This document shows positions 17,984 to 26,403 of a DNA stretch of 64,000 bases, in pieces. Made by a program: the position numbers and the translations under genes. Positions within the stretch are counted from its first letter, which is position 1; each line of letters starts with the position of its first letter. This stretch comes from Microbispora hainanensis. Lineage in GTDB: Bacteria; Actinomycetota; Actinomycetes; Streptosporangiales; Streptosporangiaceae. The DNA lies in NCBI RefSeq assembly GCF_036186745.1, contig NZ_CP108086.1:5580001-5644000 (forward strand). The letters are read 5' to 3'. The notes beneath the pieces were generated by a model. It ran no database searches. It was not told where the DNA came from and saw nothing but the letters and a program-made list of their open reading frames with translations.

Positions 17984-18015
17984 GCAGTTCACCCGGCTGA
18001 GATGGGAGGCGCTCC

Positions 18016-19692
18016 GTGGGAGGAAAGGAGCGCATCGCGTCCCCGGCCCCATCGCATTCGACCCCGGCGGCAGGCGCTCTCGCCGGCTGGCGGGGATCGT
18101 ACGTCTGGGCCACACTCATCGGCCTGGCCATCGGCGTGTTGCTCTGCGTCCTCAACGTGCTGGTCCTGTTCCGCACCGGCACGTCCTTCGGAGGGTCGGC
18201 GCTGGTGGCCGCGCTGGGCGCGGCGCTGCTCCGGGTGGCGGGAGCGCTCAGCTGGCAGGGTCTCTTCGTCGTCTTCTCCATCGCGTCCAGCGGATACATG
18301 GCCACGGCCGCGCTGGACACCGGCGTCGGAGCCGTGGTCCTGCGGGCCGGTGAGCTGCCGGCCTGGGGCTTCCTGGTGCTGCTGGCGATGGCCGCGAACG
18401 CCGTGGGCATCCTCCTCGGCGGGCTCGTCGCGCGGACCCTGGTGGTCGCCGAGAGGCTGCCCTATCCGACCCTGAAGCCGGCCATCACCCTGATGGCGTC
18501 GCTCAGCCGCCCCAAGGACGGGGAGAACGACCGGCTCGGCCGCATGCTCCCCATCGCCGCCGGCGTGGGCGCCGCGTCGGCCCTGGGGGTCGCCCTGTGG
18601 GGGCACGAGATCACGCCTGAGGTCACGGGCACCCATCTGGCCCTGGCCCTCTCGCCGTTGCTGTACGGGGTCGGCTTCCTCATCGGCCCGCGCGCGTGCG
18701 CCTGGCTTGCGGCCGGCGCGGCGTACACCGTCGTCGTGTGGGTGGTCCAGGACGGCACCGAGGGCCGGTCCGTGGCGTACACCGACCATCTGTCCTATCC
18801 CTGGGTGCTCGCCGCCGGCGTCGGCCTCATCCTCGGCTACTCCCTCGCCTCGATCGCCCGCGTCCGCGGCCCGCTGGCGCGTTCCCTCCAGGGCGGCCGT
18901 CTGCTCCCCGGCCCCACGCGGTGGCTCGCCGTCGCCGTCCTCGTGGGAACGGCGCTGCCGGCGCTGGTGTACCCGTCCCTTCTGCGTTACCTCGGCTACG
19001 GCCTGCTCGGCGTCGTGCTGCTCGCCGTGATGACCGTGTTCCTCACCCGAGCAGGCGGCGAGATCGGGCTGGTTCCGTTGTCCCCGGCGCTCTACTTCAG
19101 CGTCGTGGCCTTCGCCGTATCCGGCGCGGACCGGACGGCGGCGTTGCTCATGGCCTCGACCATCTGCTGCGCGGCCCTCGCCGCCGTGTACTTCACCTAC
19201 TCGGTGAAGGTCGCCCACGACCGTCCCGAGGGACTGGCCGAGCCGCCCGGGCGGCTGACGGGCTGGACGCAACTGGCGGGCGGCCTTGCCGGCGCCGTGG
19301 TCGGCGTCCTGGTGATCGCGGTGCTCAGCCGCGCGGGTGTGCTCGGGGGAGGCTCCTTTCCCGCTCCTGTGGCCACCGCGGTCCAGTTCGTGGACACCAC
19401 CGTCCGGGGATCGGCCGAATACCCCGCCACCGTGGCCCTCGCGCTGGCCGTTTCGAGCCCCCTCGGCCTGGGCCTTGCCTTCACCTCGGCCATGCCCACG
19501 ATGATCGGCCTCGGGGTGCTGCTTCCCCCCGCGAACTCGCTGACCCTCGCCGCCGGAGGCCTGACCCAGTGGCTGCTCACCCGCCGCAACCCCGGCCGGC
19601 GCAGCGGCACCGAGATCGTCGCCTCCGGTCTGATCATCGGAGAGGGCCTGATCACCATCGCGGTGCTCATCGTGCGGGAGGTCCTGCGGTGA
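18016..19692 (+). CDS. OPT-family transporter
   Basis: 558 residues with 13-15 hydrophobic segments, of normal length for prokaryotic oligopeptide-transporter (OPT/YSL) proteins. Motifs include TSFGGSALVAALGAALLR, an NAVGILLG segment, RLPYPTLKPAITLM and a C-terminal GLAFTSAMPTMIGLGVLLP. The GTG start has GGGAGG six bases upstream. OPT proteins move small peptides or metal chelates across the membrane. As first gene ahead of the precursor peptide it may import or export the mature product or a metal-peptide complex; direction is unknown. A strong hairpin separates it from the precursor gene. Confidence 0.85.
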   Translation: MGGKERIASPAPSHSTPAAGALAGWRGSYVWATLIGLAIGVLLCVLNVLVLFRTGTSFGGSALVAALGAALLRVAGALSWQGLFVVFSIASSGYMATAALDTGVGAVVLRAGELPAWGFLVLLAMAANAVGILLGGLVARTLVVAERLPYPTLKPAITLMASLSRPKDGENDRLGRMLPIAAGVGAASALGVALWGHEITPEVTGTHLALALSPLLYGVGFLIGPRACAWLAAGAAYTVVVWVVQDGTEGRSVAYTDHLSYPWVLAAGVGLILGYSLASIARVRGPLARSLQGGRLLPGPTRWLAVAVLVGTALPALVYPSLLRYLGYGLLGVVLLAVMTVFLTRAGGEIGLVPLSPALYFSVVAFAVSGADRTAALLMASTICCAALAAVYFTYSVKVAHDRPEGLAEPPGRLTGWTQLAGGLAGAVVGVLVIAVLSRAGVLGGGSFPAPVATAVQFVDTTVRGSAEYPATVALALAVSSPLGLGLAFTSAMPTMIGLGVLLPPANSLTLAAGGLTQWLLTRRNPGRRSGTEIVASGLIIGEGLITIAVLIVREVLR

Positions 19693-19726
19693 CCCGCAAC
19701 CCGGGGCACGCGCCCCACCAACGACT

Positions 19727-19751
19727 CTCCCCGCCGCGACGCGGCGGGGAG
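19727..19751 (+). terminator. Strong GC hairpin between OPT and precursor genes
   Basis: CTCCCCGCCGC, loop GAC, GCGGCGGGGAG: an 11-bp perfect stem 35 bp after the OPT stop and 47 bp before the precursor start. There is no T run, so it may be a processing or stability element that raises precursor mRNA relative to its neighbours rather than a full terminator. Confidence 0.55.
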
Positions 19752-19797
19752 CGGGCCGGAGAGCGCGGCAGAGATCACAGCGGAGGAGGTGATACCT

Positions 19798-19932
19798 ATG
19801 ATCGCCATTTCCATGATCGAGAACGCCGAAGTGTCCGAGAAGCAGACCGACTGCTGCACCGCCATGCGCGGCCGGAAGAACCTCGACGTCGTGACCAGCA
19901 TCATGGCCAACGACCCCGACGGCTGCGAGTGA
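19798..19932 (+). CDS. Candidate RiPP precursor peptide (44 residues)
   Basis: A short gene with an unusually strong GGAGGAGGTGA site seven bases before ATG. The peptide starts MIAISMIENAEVSEKQTD, continues with Cys19-Cys20 then TAMRGRKNLDVVTSIMA, and ends NDPDGCE with Cys43. An acidic leader-like front and a Cys-containing core, directly before a SPASM radical SAM enzyme, are the hallmarks of a ribosomally made, post-translationally modified peptide. Likely modified residues are the three Cys, the DPDG segment or the C-terminal Glu; which one is unknown. I know no named family with this sequence. It could instead be a small structural peptide, but its context argues against that. Confidence 0.75.
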   Translation: MIAISMIENAEVSEKQTDCCTAMRGRKNLDVVTSIMANDPDGCE

Positions 19933-20047
19933 CCGTGGCCGGCGGACCGTACGGCACAGGTATCCCCTGCCGCGCCCTCCACTTCCCGGCCCGCCCCCTC
20001 ACCCACCCCCGGCGGCACCACAGGACACCGTTTCTGGGAGACACACC

Positions 20048-21565
20048 ATGTTTGTGAGCCCGAACACCGTCACCTTCTCGGTGGAGCTCCCCGAGGGCAC
20101 CCTGGACCCGGCCTATCTCGGCGAGAGCGGCAAGGTGAGCGTCCTCGCCAACGCGGTGTCCGGATCGATGGACATCGTCACCCCCGCCGAGGTCGCCGCG
20201 CTGGAACGGGTCCGCGCCGGAGAGGCCGTCGACCGTGAGCTCGTGGCCGGCCTGCTGGAGCGCGGGTACGTCTGCACCGACCTGGCCGAGGAGGAGGCGC
20301 GCTACCGCGCCATCGTCGACGGCTACTTCCAGGCGATCCAGGAGGCGCCGTTCCAGTTCATGTTCATCCCGTCGTTCGTGTGCAACCTGGCGTGCCCCTA
20401 CTGCTTCGAGGGCGAGCTGACCACCAGGAGCCCGCGCATGGACGAGGAGATGATCGAGGCCGCGTTCGACACCATCCCCGAGATCCAGGACCGGCACCAG
20501 AACTCCGGCCCGCCGTACATCACCCTGTTCGGCGGGGAACCGCTCCTGGACACGCCCTACCAGCGCGGCGCCGTCGAGCAGATCCTGCGCGGCTCGTACG
20601 ACCGCGGCTACCCGGTCACCGCGATCACCAACGGCGTGGCGCTGGACGCGTACGTGCCGATGCTGCTCAAGTACGGCTGTGAGGAGGTCCAGGTCAGCCT
20701 GGACGGCACGCCGAGGACCCACGACACCCGGCGGGTGTTCCGCAACGGCAGGCCGACGTTCGAGCTCATCGAGCGCAGCATCGACGTGGCCGCGGACGCC
20801 GGCATCCGCGTGCTGATCCGGGTGCTGATCGACGAGGACAGCGTGGACGACATGCCGCGCTTCGCGGAGTTCGCACAGGCCAAGGGGTGGCTCGACCACC
20901 CGAAGATCCGCCTGTTCAACGGCTTCACCAAGGCCACCACGTTCCTGTACGTCACCCCCGACCACCCCGAGGAGAAGCGCAAGCGCATGGTCCGGGGGGA
21001 CGTCAAGGCCGGGCTCCAGGAGGCCTTCTGGCGCATGGTTCAGCAGAACCCCCTGGTGGACCGCATGCTGCAGCCCGACCTCGCCCGCATCAGGTCGGCC
21101 GTCCTGGAGGGCGACCGCCTGCGGCCCAACCTCCAGGGATGCAGCGCCGGCACGAGCGTCGTCGCCTTCGACCCCAACGGCAAGATCTACGGTTGCCCCG
21201 AGACCGTGGGCCGTCCCCAGCACGCCTGTGGGACGTTCTATCCCGAGTTCAGCTACGCGGCCGGCTACCGGGATCCCTGGCGGCACCGCCACGTGGACAC
21301 CGTGCCCATGTGCCGCGACTGCAACGTGAAGTTGTTCTGCGGGGGCGGCGGCTGCCCCATCAAGGCGTGGGCGGCCAACGGCGGCGACTTCAACACCTGC
21401 TACTGCCCCAAGGTGTCCAGCATCACGACGCGTGTCGAGACCCAGTTGGCCTACCTGCTGCCCATGGCGCTGCGCCGGCAGCAGGAGCACGCGAACCGAC
21501 CGGAAGGAGAAGAGGGAACGTGGGAGCAGATGACACGCGTGGGTTCGTTTCCCTGGATGAGCTGA
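20048..21565 (+). CDS. SPASM-domain radical SAM peptide maturase
   Basis: 505 residues. The N-terminal 100 residues are RRE-like or linker. The radical SAM cluster motif is VCNLACPYCFEG (Cys112, 116, 119), with ITLFGGEPLLD and EVQVSLDGTP as further core motifs. A C-terminal SPASM region has many cysteines (365, 383, 394, 422, 425, 431, 436 and a CYC pair near 448) for auxiliary iron-sulfur clusters. Such enzymes install carbon-carbon, thioether or epimerised residues on precursor peptides. It follows the precursor by 115 bp and overlaps the methyltransferase gene by 46 bp. The exact reaction cannot be read from sequence. Confidence 0.92.
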   Translation: MFVSPNTVTFSVELPEGTLDPAYLGESGKVSVLANAVSGSMDIVTPAEVAALERVRAGEAVDRELVAGLLERGYVCTDLAEEEARYRAIVDGYFQAIQEAPFQFMFIPSFVCNLACPYCFEGELTTRSPRMDEEMIEAAFDTIPEIQDRHQNSGPPYITLFGGEPLLDTPYQRGAVEQILRGSYDRGYPVTAITNGVALDAYVPMLLKYGCEEVQVSLDGTPRTHDTRRVFRNGRPTFELIERSIDVAADAGIRVLIRVLIDEDSVDDMPRFAEFAQAKGWLDHPKIRLFNGFTKATTFLYVTPDHPEEKRKRMVRGDVKAGLQEAFWRMVQQNPLVDRMLQPDLARIRSAVLEGDRLRPNLQGCSAGTSVVAFDPNGKIYGCPETVGRPQHACGTFYPEFSYAAGYRDPWRHRHVDTVPMCRDCNVKLFCGGGGCPIKAWAANGGDFNTCYCPKVSSITTRVETQLAYLLPMALRRQQEHANRPEGEEGTWEQMTRVGSFPWMS

Positions 21566-22449
21566 TCCGGCCGGGAACGTCGATCGAGGCGGTCGTCGAG
21601 CCGGCCGCCTGCGGATGCGCCCCGGCGACCGCGGACGAGGCGTCGGGCTGCTGCGTGGCCCCGGAAGCGGCCCTGGAAGCGGTCCCGGCCGACCAGCGTC
21701 CCGTTCCCGTCGAGACGCACGTCAAGAAGCGTTACGACGCGCTGGCGGTGCAGGGCACCAGCACGCTGTGCTGTTCTCCCACGTCGGTCTACACCCCGGA
21801 GGAGCTCGCCGAGATCCCCGGCTGGGTCCTGGAGCTGTCGAGCGGCTGCGGCTCGCCCATGAACGCGATCGGCCTGCGCCCCGGGCAGACGGTCGTGGAC
21901 TTCGGCTGCGGCGCCGGGCTGGATCTGCTGATCGCCGCGCGCAGGGTGGGTGAGACGGGCCGGGTCATCGGCGTCGACGCGTCGATGCAGATGGTCAGGA
22001 CGGCTCGGCGCGCGGCCAGGGAGATGGGGCTCAGGAACATCGACGTGCGGGTCGGCGACATCCGGCGCCCACCGGTGCGTGAGGCCAGCGTGGACGTGGT
22101 GATGAGCAACTGCGTCCTCGGCATGTTCCCCGACAAGAAGGAAGTGCTTCACGCGGTCGCGGCGGTCCTGCGCCCGGGAGGGGTGGCGGTGATCTCCGAT
22201 GTCGTGTACTCCGACGACGGCCCGCCCCCGGCGGATGTGGCGGCCGGCGAGTCCGCAGGCGCGGAGGACTTCGCCCGGTGCGTGGTGGGCATGACCGAGA
22301 GCCAATACCGTGACCTGGTGCTCGGCGCGGGCTTCGGCAGCGTGGACATGCGCAGCGACGGGCTCGTTCCGTACCGCGACGGTGCGCAGGTCACCAGCGC
22401 CATGATCTTCGCCTACCGGGACGACAGCCCCGCCCGACCGTGCTGCTGA
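21520..22449 (+). CDS. ArsM-like SAM-dependent methyltransferase
   Basis: 309 residues from GTG 21520 (GAAGGAGAAGAGG upstream), overlapping the radical SAM gene by 46 bp. The arrangement VYTPEELAEIPGWVLELSSG, then CGSPMN, the SAM-binding DFGCGAGLD, then SNCVLGMFPDKKEVL (Cys198) and RCVVGMTESQYRDLVLGAGF (Cys254) follows arsenite methyltransferases closely. This includes two Cys positions that bind As(III) in ArsM. Extra cysteines sit near residues 30-45 and at 84-85 and 110. It may methylate arsenite, an arsenic- or thiol-bearing peptide, or a carboxylate. Its embedding between peptide-maturation genes is unusual. ArsM-type fold is confident; substrate is not. Confidence 0.85.
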   Translation: MGADDTRGFVSLDELIRPGTSIEAVVEPAACGCAPATADEASGCCVAPEAALEAVPADQRPVPVETHVKKRYDALAVQGTSTLCCSPTSVYTPEELAEIPGWVLELSSGCGSPMNAIGLRPGQTVVDFGCGAGLDLLIAARRVGETGRVIGVDASMQMVRTARRAAREMGLRNIDVRVGDIRRPPVREASVDVVMSNCVLGMFPDKKEVLHAVAAVLRPGGVAVISDVVYSDDGPPPADVAAGESAGAEDFARCVVGMTESQYRDLVLGAGFGSVDMRSDGLVPYRDGAQVTSAMIFAYRDDSPARPCC

Positions 22450-23819
22450 CCGGCGGCTCGCCCGCGCTTTTCCGGGACGTCGGTCTCCGGGCGGACGACT
22501 ACGCCGAGGTACGCGTCGAACGCGCGAGGACCGTCGACCTGGTGTGGCGCGGCGACGGCCTGGAAAGCAGCGTGACCAGCCGTGACGAGGGGTGCTGTGC
22601 CCGTGTGATCGGCCGGTCGGGGTCGGCGTTCGCGTCGGACACCGCCATGGACGCCGGGCCGGTGCTGCGCAGGGCCGCGCGGGACGCCGTCGAGCTGGGG
22701 TGTGCGGCGGGACGCCTCGCCGCACACCGGCCCTATCGGGACGACCGTCCCGGCGAGATCGGCGAGCTCGCGGAGACGGTCGGGCTGGCGGAGAAGGTGG
22801 AACTGCTCGGCGCCTACCACGCGGCGGCGCTGGCCGCGCATACCGGCGTGACCGGGGCGCTCGTCTACTACCGCGAGTCGGTCGCGGACGTGGAGCTGTT
22901 CACCAGCGAGGGGACCGGTGTCTCCTACCGGCGCAGGGACCTGACGCTACAGATCACCGTTTACGCCGACGGCGGCGCCGCGAGGACCGCCGGCTCGGTG
23001 TCGGCCGGCAGCGGCGGCGACTTCTCGGTGGTGCGGGGTCTGGGCCCGGACGTGGAGGCCGCCGTCGCGACCGCGGTGGATTTGCGCGCCGCCCCCGTGG
23101 TGGCACCGGGGGAGTACGACGTGGTCTGCGACGGCCCGCTGGCCGGCATCTGGGCCCACGAGACGATCGGGCATCTCGCCGAGGCCGATCACCATCTCGG
23201 GGACGCGCCTCTGCAACGGTCGCTGGCCCCCGGACGCCGGCTCGGCCCGTCCATGCTGACGATCACCGATCACCCCGGACGTCCCGGTGCGCGGGGATTC
23301 GTACCGGTGGACGACGAGGGCACGGCGGGGTCTCCGGTGGAGCTGCTGCGCGACGGCGTCGTCACCCGGCCCCGGCTGCACGATCGCTCCACCGCGGCGG
23401 CCTTCCGCGAGGACCCCACCGGAAACGCCAGAGCCCTGAACTTCCGCCACCCGCCGCTGCCCCGGCTGCGGACGATCGCCATCGCCCCCGGTGCCGCCTC
23501 CGAGGAGGAGATGATCGGCGGTGTGGCGCGCGGGCTGCTGGCCCGCGGCGTGCTCGGCGGGCAGACCGACCGCGCCGGATTCACCTTCCTGCCGGCGGAG
23601 TGCCGGGAGATCCGCGACGGCGAGGTCCGCGGCCGGGTCAGAGGCGTGGTGCTGTCCGGCGACGTGCTCGGCGCCTTCGCGGCCATCGACGCGATCGGCC
23701 GTGAGCAGTGGCGCGGCGACACCTCGGCGAGCTGCGGCAAGCAGGGCCAGAACGGGCTGCCGGTCAGCTCCTGGGCCCCCATGCTGCGATTGCGAGGCAT
23801 ACGTGTCACCTCTGGCTGA
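22440..23819 (+). CDS. tldD: TldD-like metalloprotease subunit
   Basis: 459 residues, GTG start inside the last codons of the methyltransferase gene. It contains the TldD zinc motif HETIGHLAEAD (His240, Glu241, His245) and a late ASCGKQGQNGLPVSSW segment matching the third metal ligand region of TldD. TldD/TldE heterodimers degrade unfolded peptides and remove leader peptides from microcin B17 and related RiPPs. Here TldD pairs with the adjacent TldE and is expected to trim the modified precursor. The gene overlaps tldE by 17 bp, so equal translation is likely. Confidence 0.9.
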   Translation: MLLTGGSPALFRDVGLRADDYAEVRVERARTVDLVWRGDGLESSVTSRDEGCCARVIGRSGSAFASDTAMDAGPVLRRAARDAVELGCAAGRLAAHRPYRDDRPGEIGELAETVGLAEKVELLGAYHAAALAAHTGVTGALVYYRESVADVELFTSEGTGVSYRRRDLTLQITVYADGGAARTAGSVSAGSGGDFSVVRGLGPDVEAAVATAVDLRAAPVVAPGEYDVVCDGPLAGIWAHETIGHLAEADHHLGDAPLQRSLAPGRRLGPSMLTITDHPGRPGARGFVPVDDEGTAGSPVELLRDGVVTRPRLHDRSTAAAFREDPTGNARALNFRHPPLPRLRTIAIAPGAASEEEMIGGVARGLLARGVLGGQTDRAGFTFLPAECREIRDGEVRGRVRGVVLSGDVLGAFAAIDAIGREQWRGDTSASCGKQGQNGLPVSSWAPMLRLRGIRVTSG

Positions 23820-25152
23820 CCGGCTGGACCACGTCGCGGCGGAGGCCGCGGCCCGCGCCGGCCACTGGGAGATCCTGGCCGTCGAGCGCGACGACACCGT
23901 GGTGGAGGTCGGTTCGGGCGTGCCCGACCTGGTCAGGTCCGCGCACGAGACGGCGCTGTGCCTGCGGGTGCACCTCCACGGCCGGGTGGGCACGGCCACC
24001 ACGACCCGCCTCGACGACGTGCGCGGGCTCGTCGGCGAGGCCGTACGGAACGCGGCTCACGGGCCCCCGGCGTCACCCGACCCGGTCGCCGGGAGGAACG
24101 CCGCCCTTCTGGCCGCCGAGAGGCCCGCCCCGGATCAGGGCACCCGATCCGTACGGCTCCTGGCCGAGCGGCTGGGCGCGCTGCAACGCTCGGCCGGGTT
24201 GACCGTGCACGGCACGGTGACCCGGACCGAACAGGCGGTGCACCGCGCGGCCCCGGACCGGCGCACCACGACCTCGGACCGGTTCTTCCACATCGCCGCT
24301 CTGGCGGAAGGGACGGCCGTCCAGCTGCCGTGGACCGGCTGGACCCGGACGCCGGAGCTGCCCGCCGCGCTCTCGGCGTGGCTGGAGGCCGCGGCCGGAT
24401 GGGACGGGCTGCCCGCCGCCGACGCGCCCTCCGGCGACCACGACGTGCTGCTCGCCCCGTCCGCGGTGCACACCCTGCTCACCCCGCTGGTCACCGCGCT
24501 GAACGGCACCGCCGTCACCGCGGGCCGCTCGTTCGTCGCCGGGCATCTGGGCGAGCCGTTCCTGCACCCCTCGATCGGCCTGCGCGACCATCCCTCGGAG
24601 CCGGCCGCGCCGGACGACCCGGACGACGAGGGCACCGGCGGGCTGGCCTGGCCGGGCAGCGACGACGACGGCGTGCCATGCGCGCCCCTCACGCTGGTCG
24701 AGCGGGGCGTCCCGGTCCGGGCGTACCACAGCGTCCGTACGGCGGCCGCGTGCGGGACGGCGCCCACAGGGCACGGCTTCCGGGGCAACGCGCTGCGCCG
24801 CACGGTGCTCAAACCTGCCACGCCGGTTCTCAACGGCGCGACGCTGTCCGCCGGATCGGCCGACGTCGGTTCCTTCGACGACCTGCTGGCAGGCGTCCGC
24901 GAAGGGGTGCTCGTCGAGTCGCTGATGGGCGGGCACCAGCGTGCCGGCCTCTCACCGGTCGTCGAGGGCAGGCTGCGGCTCGGATTTCTAATCAGGGACG
25001 GACGGGTGGCCGGGATCCTCCGGCAGCGTCCGATCGCCCTGGACCTGCGTGAGGTGCTCGGCCGCCGCTTCCGCGCGGTCAGCGACCGCCGGTGGGCCGT
25101 GAGCAGGATCTGGTCGGGCCGCATGCCGTTCGTGCTGGCCGGTGGGACATGA
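23803..25152 (+). CDS. tldE: TldE/PmbA-like partner subunit
   Basis: 449 residues from GTG 23803. It lacks the HExxxH motif, as TldE does. It has the family's C-terminal features: ESLMGGHQRAGLSPVVEGR, GFLIRDGRVAGIL and a LAWPGSDDDGVPCAPLTLVERGV segment that corresponds to the pseudo-active-site region. TldE completes the proteolytic chamber with TldD and shapes substrate entry. Sequence similarity to chromosomal TldE is modest, suggesting a cluster-dedicated pair rather than the housekeeping one. Confidence 0.82.
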   Translation: MSPLADRLDHVAAEAAARAGHWEILAVERDDTVVEVGSGVPDLVRSAHETALCLRVHLHGRVGTATTTRLDDVRGLVGEAVRNAAHGPPASPDPVAGRNAALLAAERPAPDQGTRSVRLLAERLGALQRSAGLTVHGTVTRTEQAVHRAAPDRRTTTSDRFFHIAALAEGTAVQLPWTGWTRTPELPAALSAWLEAAAGWDGLPAADAPSGDHDVLLAPSAVHTLLTPLVTALNGTAVTAGRSFVAGHLGEPFLHPSIGLRDHPSEPAAPDDPDDEGTGGLAWPGSDDDGVPCAPLTLVERGVPVRAYHSVRTAAACGTAPTGHGFRGNALRRTVLKPATPVLNGATLSAGSADVGSFDDLLAGVREGVLVESLMGGHQRAGLSPVVEGRLRLGFLIRDGRVAGILRQRPIALDLREVLGRRFRAVSDRRWAVSRIWSGRMPFVLAGGT

Positions 25153-25167
25153 CGCGAGGAGCGGCCG

Positions 25168-26403
25168 ATGTATGACGTGATCGTGGTCGGGGGCGGCGTC
25201 ACCGGGGCCGCGAGCGCCGCCCTGCTCGCGCGGGAGGGTCTGCGGGTGCTGTTGTGCGACCGCACCCGCCTGCCCGCCCCGGCCGTCTCCACCCACTTCT
25301 TCGGCCCGACGGCGCTGTCCTTCCTGGACCGGCTCGGCGTGCTGGACGAGGTGCTCGCCACCGGCGCGCCACCGCTGCGGCGCTGGCACCTGGAGGTCGA
25401 GGGCGGCTATTACGGCGCGCCCATGCTGCCCCGCTCGCCGTACCACTACAACCTGTGCGTACGCCGGGAGACCCTCAGCGGGATCCTGCTGCGCGCCGCG
25501 AGCCGGCATGGGGCCGAGATCAGGGAACGCAGCCCGGTGCGGTCCCTGCGCTGGGACGGTGACCATGTCGCCGGGATCGAGGGCGCGGGGTGGTCGGAGA
25601 AGGCCAGGATCGTCGTGGGCGCGGACGGGCGGAGTTCTCCGACCGCCCGTCATGTCCGCGCGGCCACCACCTTCGACGCCGGGGCCATGCGCTGCACGTT
25701 CCACGCCTACTGGGAGGACGTCGTCCCCATGCCCTCGCCCGCGCTGGAGCTGTGGCACGACGACGGCCACGTGCTCCAGGTCGGCCCGTGCGACGGCGGG
25801 CGATGGGTGATCATGGTGTCGGCGCCCATGGAAGAGCACGCGGCCCTCCGGGCGGACGCGGGGGGCGACGAGGGGTACGAGCGCCTGCTCCGGTCGATCC
25901 CCGCCATGGCGGACCGGTTGCGCACGGCACGGCGGGTCTCGCCCGTGTACGCGTCGAAGAGCCTGCGGAACTTCCAGCGCGAGCCGGCGGGGCCGGGCTG
26001 GCGACTGGCGGGCGACGCCTACTGCCACAAGGACCCGCTGTTCGGCGCGGGCATCACCGACGCCTGCGCGGCGGCGGAGACTCTCGCCGCCACGGTGCCG
26101 CTCGCGGTCGACGGCGACACGCCGCAGGCGCGGGAGAGCTACGCGACCACCCTGGACGAGCGTGTCGGGCGGAAGGTCCGCGCGGGTCTCGCGGGGCTGC
26201 GCATCGACCCGCCGGAGCCCGGGCAGCTCGCGTGGATCCGCGGCGTGCTGGCCCATCCGGGTCTGGCACTGGAGATGACCCGCCGCTGCTCGGAGCTGTT
26301 CGCCGGGCTCCCGGAGGACCGGCGTGAGTTCTGGCAGCGGGTCGCCGACGGCGCCTCGGAGGTGCTCGGCCTGCCCCCGGCCGCCTCGGTGGACCCGTCG
26401 TGA
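25168..26403 (+). CDS. FAD-dependent oxidoreductase of the geranylgeranyl-reductase/halogenase-like group
   Basis: 411 residues; AGGAG site before ATG. The dinucleotide-binding motif VIVVGGGVTGAASAALLARE is N-terminal. A second FAD motif GDAYCHKDPLFGAGITDACA near residue 285 has the GDAxxxKDPxxxxGIxDA form of class A flavoprotein monooxygenases and reductases. It probably oxidises or reduces the peptide product or a cofactor. It is tightly placed between tldE (15 bp) and the peptidase gene (4-bp overlap), so it belongs to the operon. Substrate unknown. Confidence 0.8.
   Translation: MYDVIVVGGGVTGAASAALLAREGLRVLLCDRTRLPAPAVSTHFFGPTALSFLDRLGVLDEVLATGAPPLRRWHLEVEGGYYGAPMLPRSPYHYNLCVRRETLSGILLRAASRHGAEIRERSPVRSLRWDGDHVAGIEGAGWSEKARIVVGADGRSSPTARHVRAATTFDAGAMRCTFHAYWEDVVPMPSPALELWHDDGHVLQVGPCDGGRWVIMVSAPMEEHAALRADAGGDEGYERLLRSIPAMADRLRTARRVSPVYASKSLRNFQREPAGPGWRLAGDAYCHKDPLFGAGITDACAAAETLAATVPLAVDGDTPQARESYATTLDERVGRKVRAGLAGLRIDPPEPGQLAWIRGVLAHPGLALEMTRRCSELFAGLPEDRREFWQRVADGASEVLGLPPAASVDPS

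Larger units (their letters stand above)
17244..18015. other. 0.77-kb intergenic region with IS-end relic and operator
   Basis: No gene is recognised. The right part contains a sequence like the IS256 end (17684-17700), a partial complement near 17925-17940 and, at 17968-17983, an ArsR-type inverted repeat upstream of the OPT gene. These are listed separately. Confidence 0.5.

Noticed and set aside
16459-19272. Long minus- and plus-strand ORFs antisense to PiT and OPT genes
   Set aside because: GC-rich shadows with Arg/Gly/Pro-rich products and no motifs.
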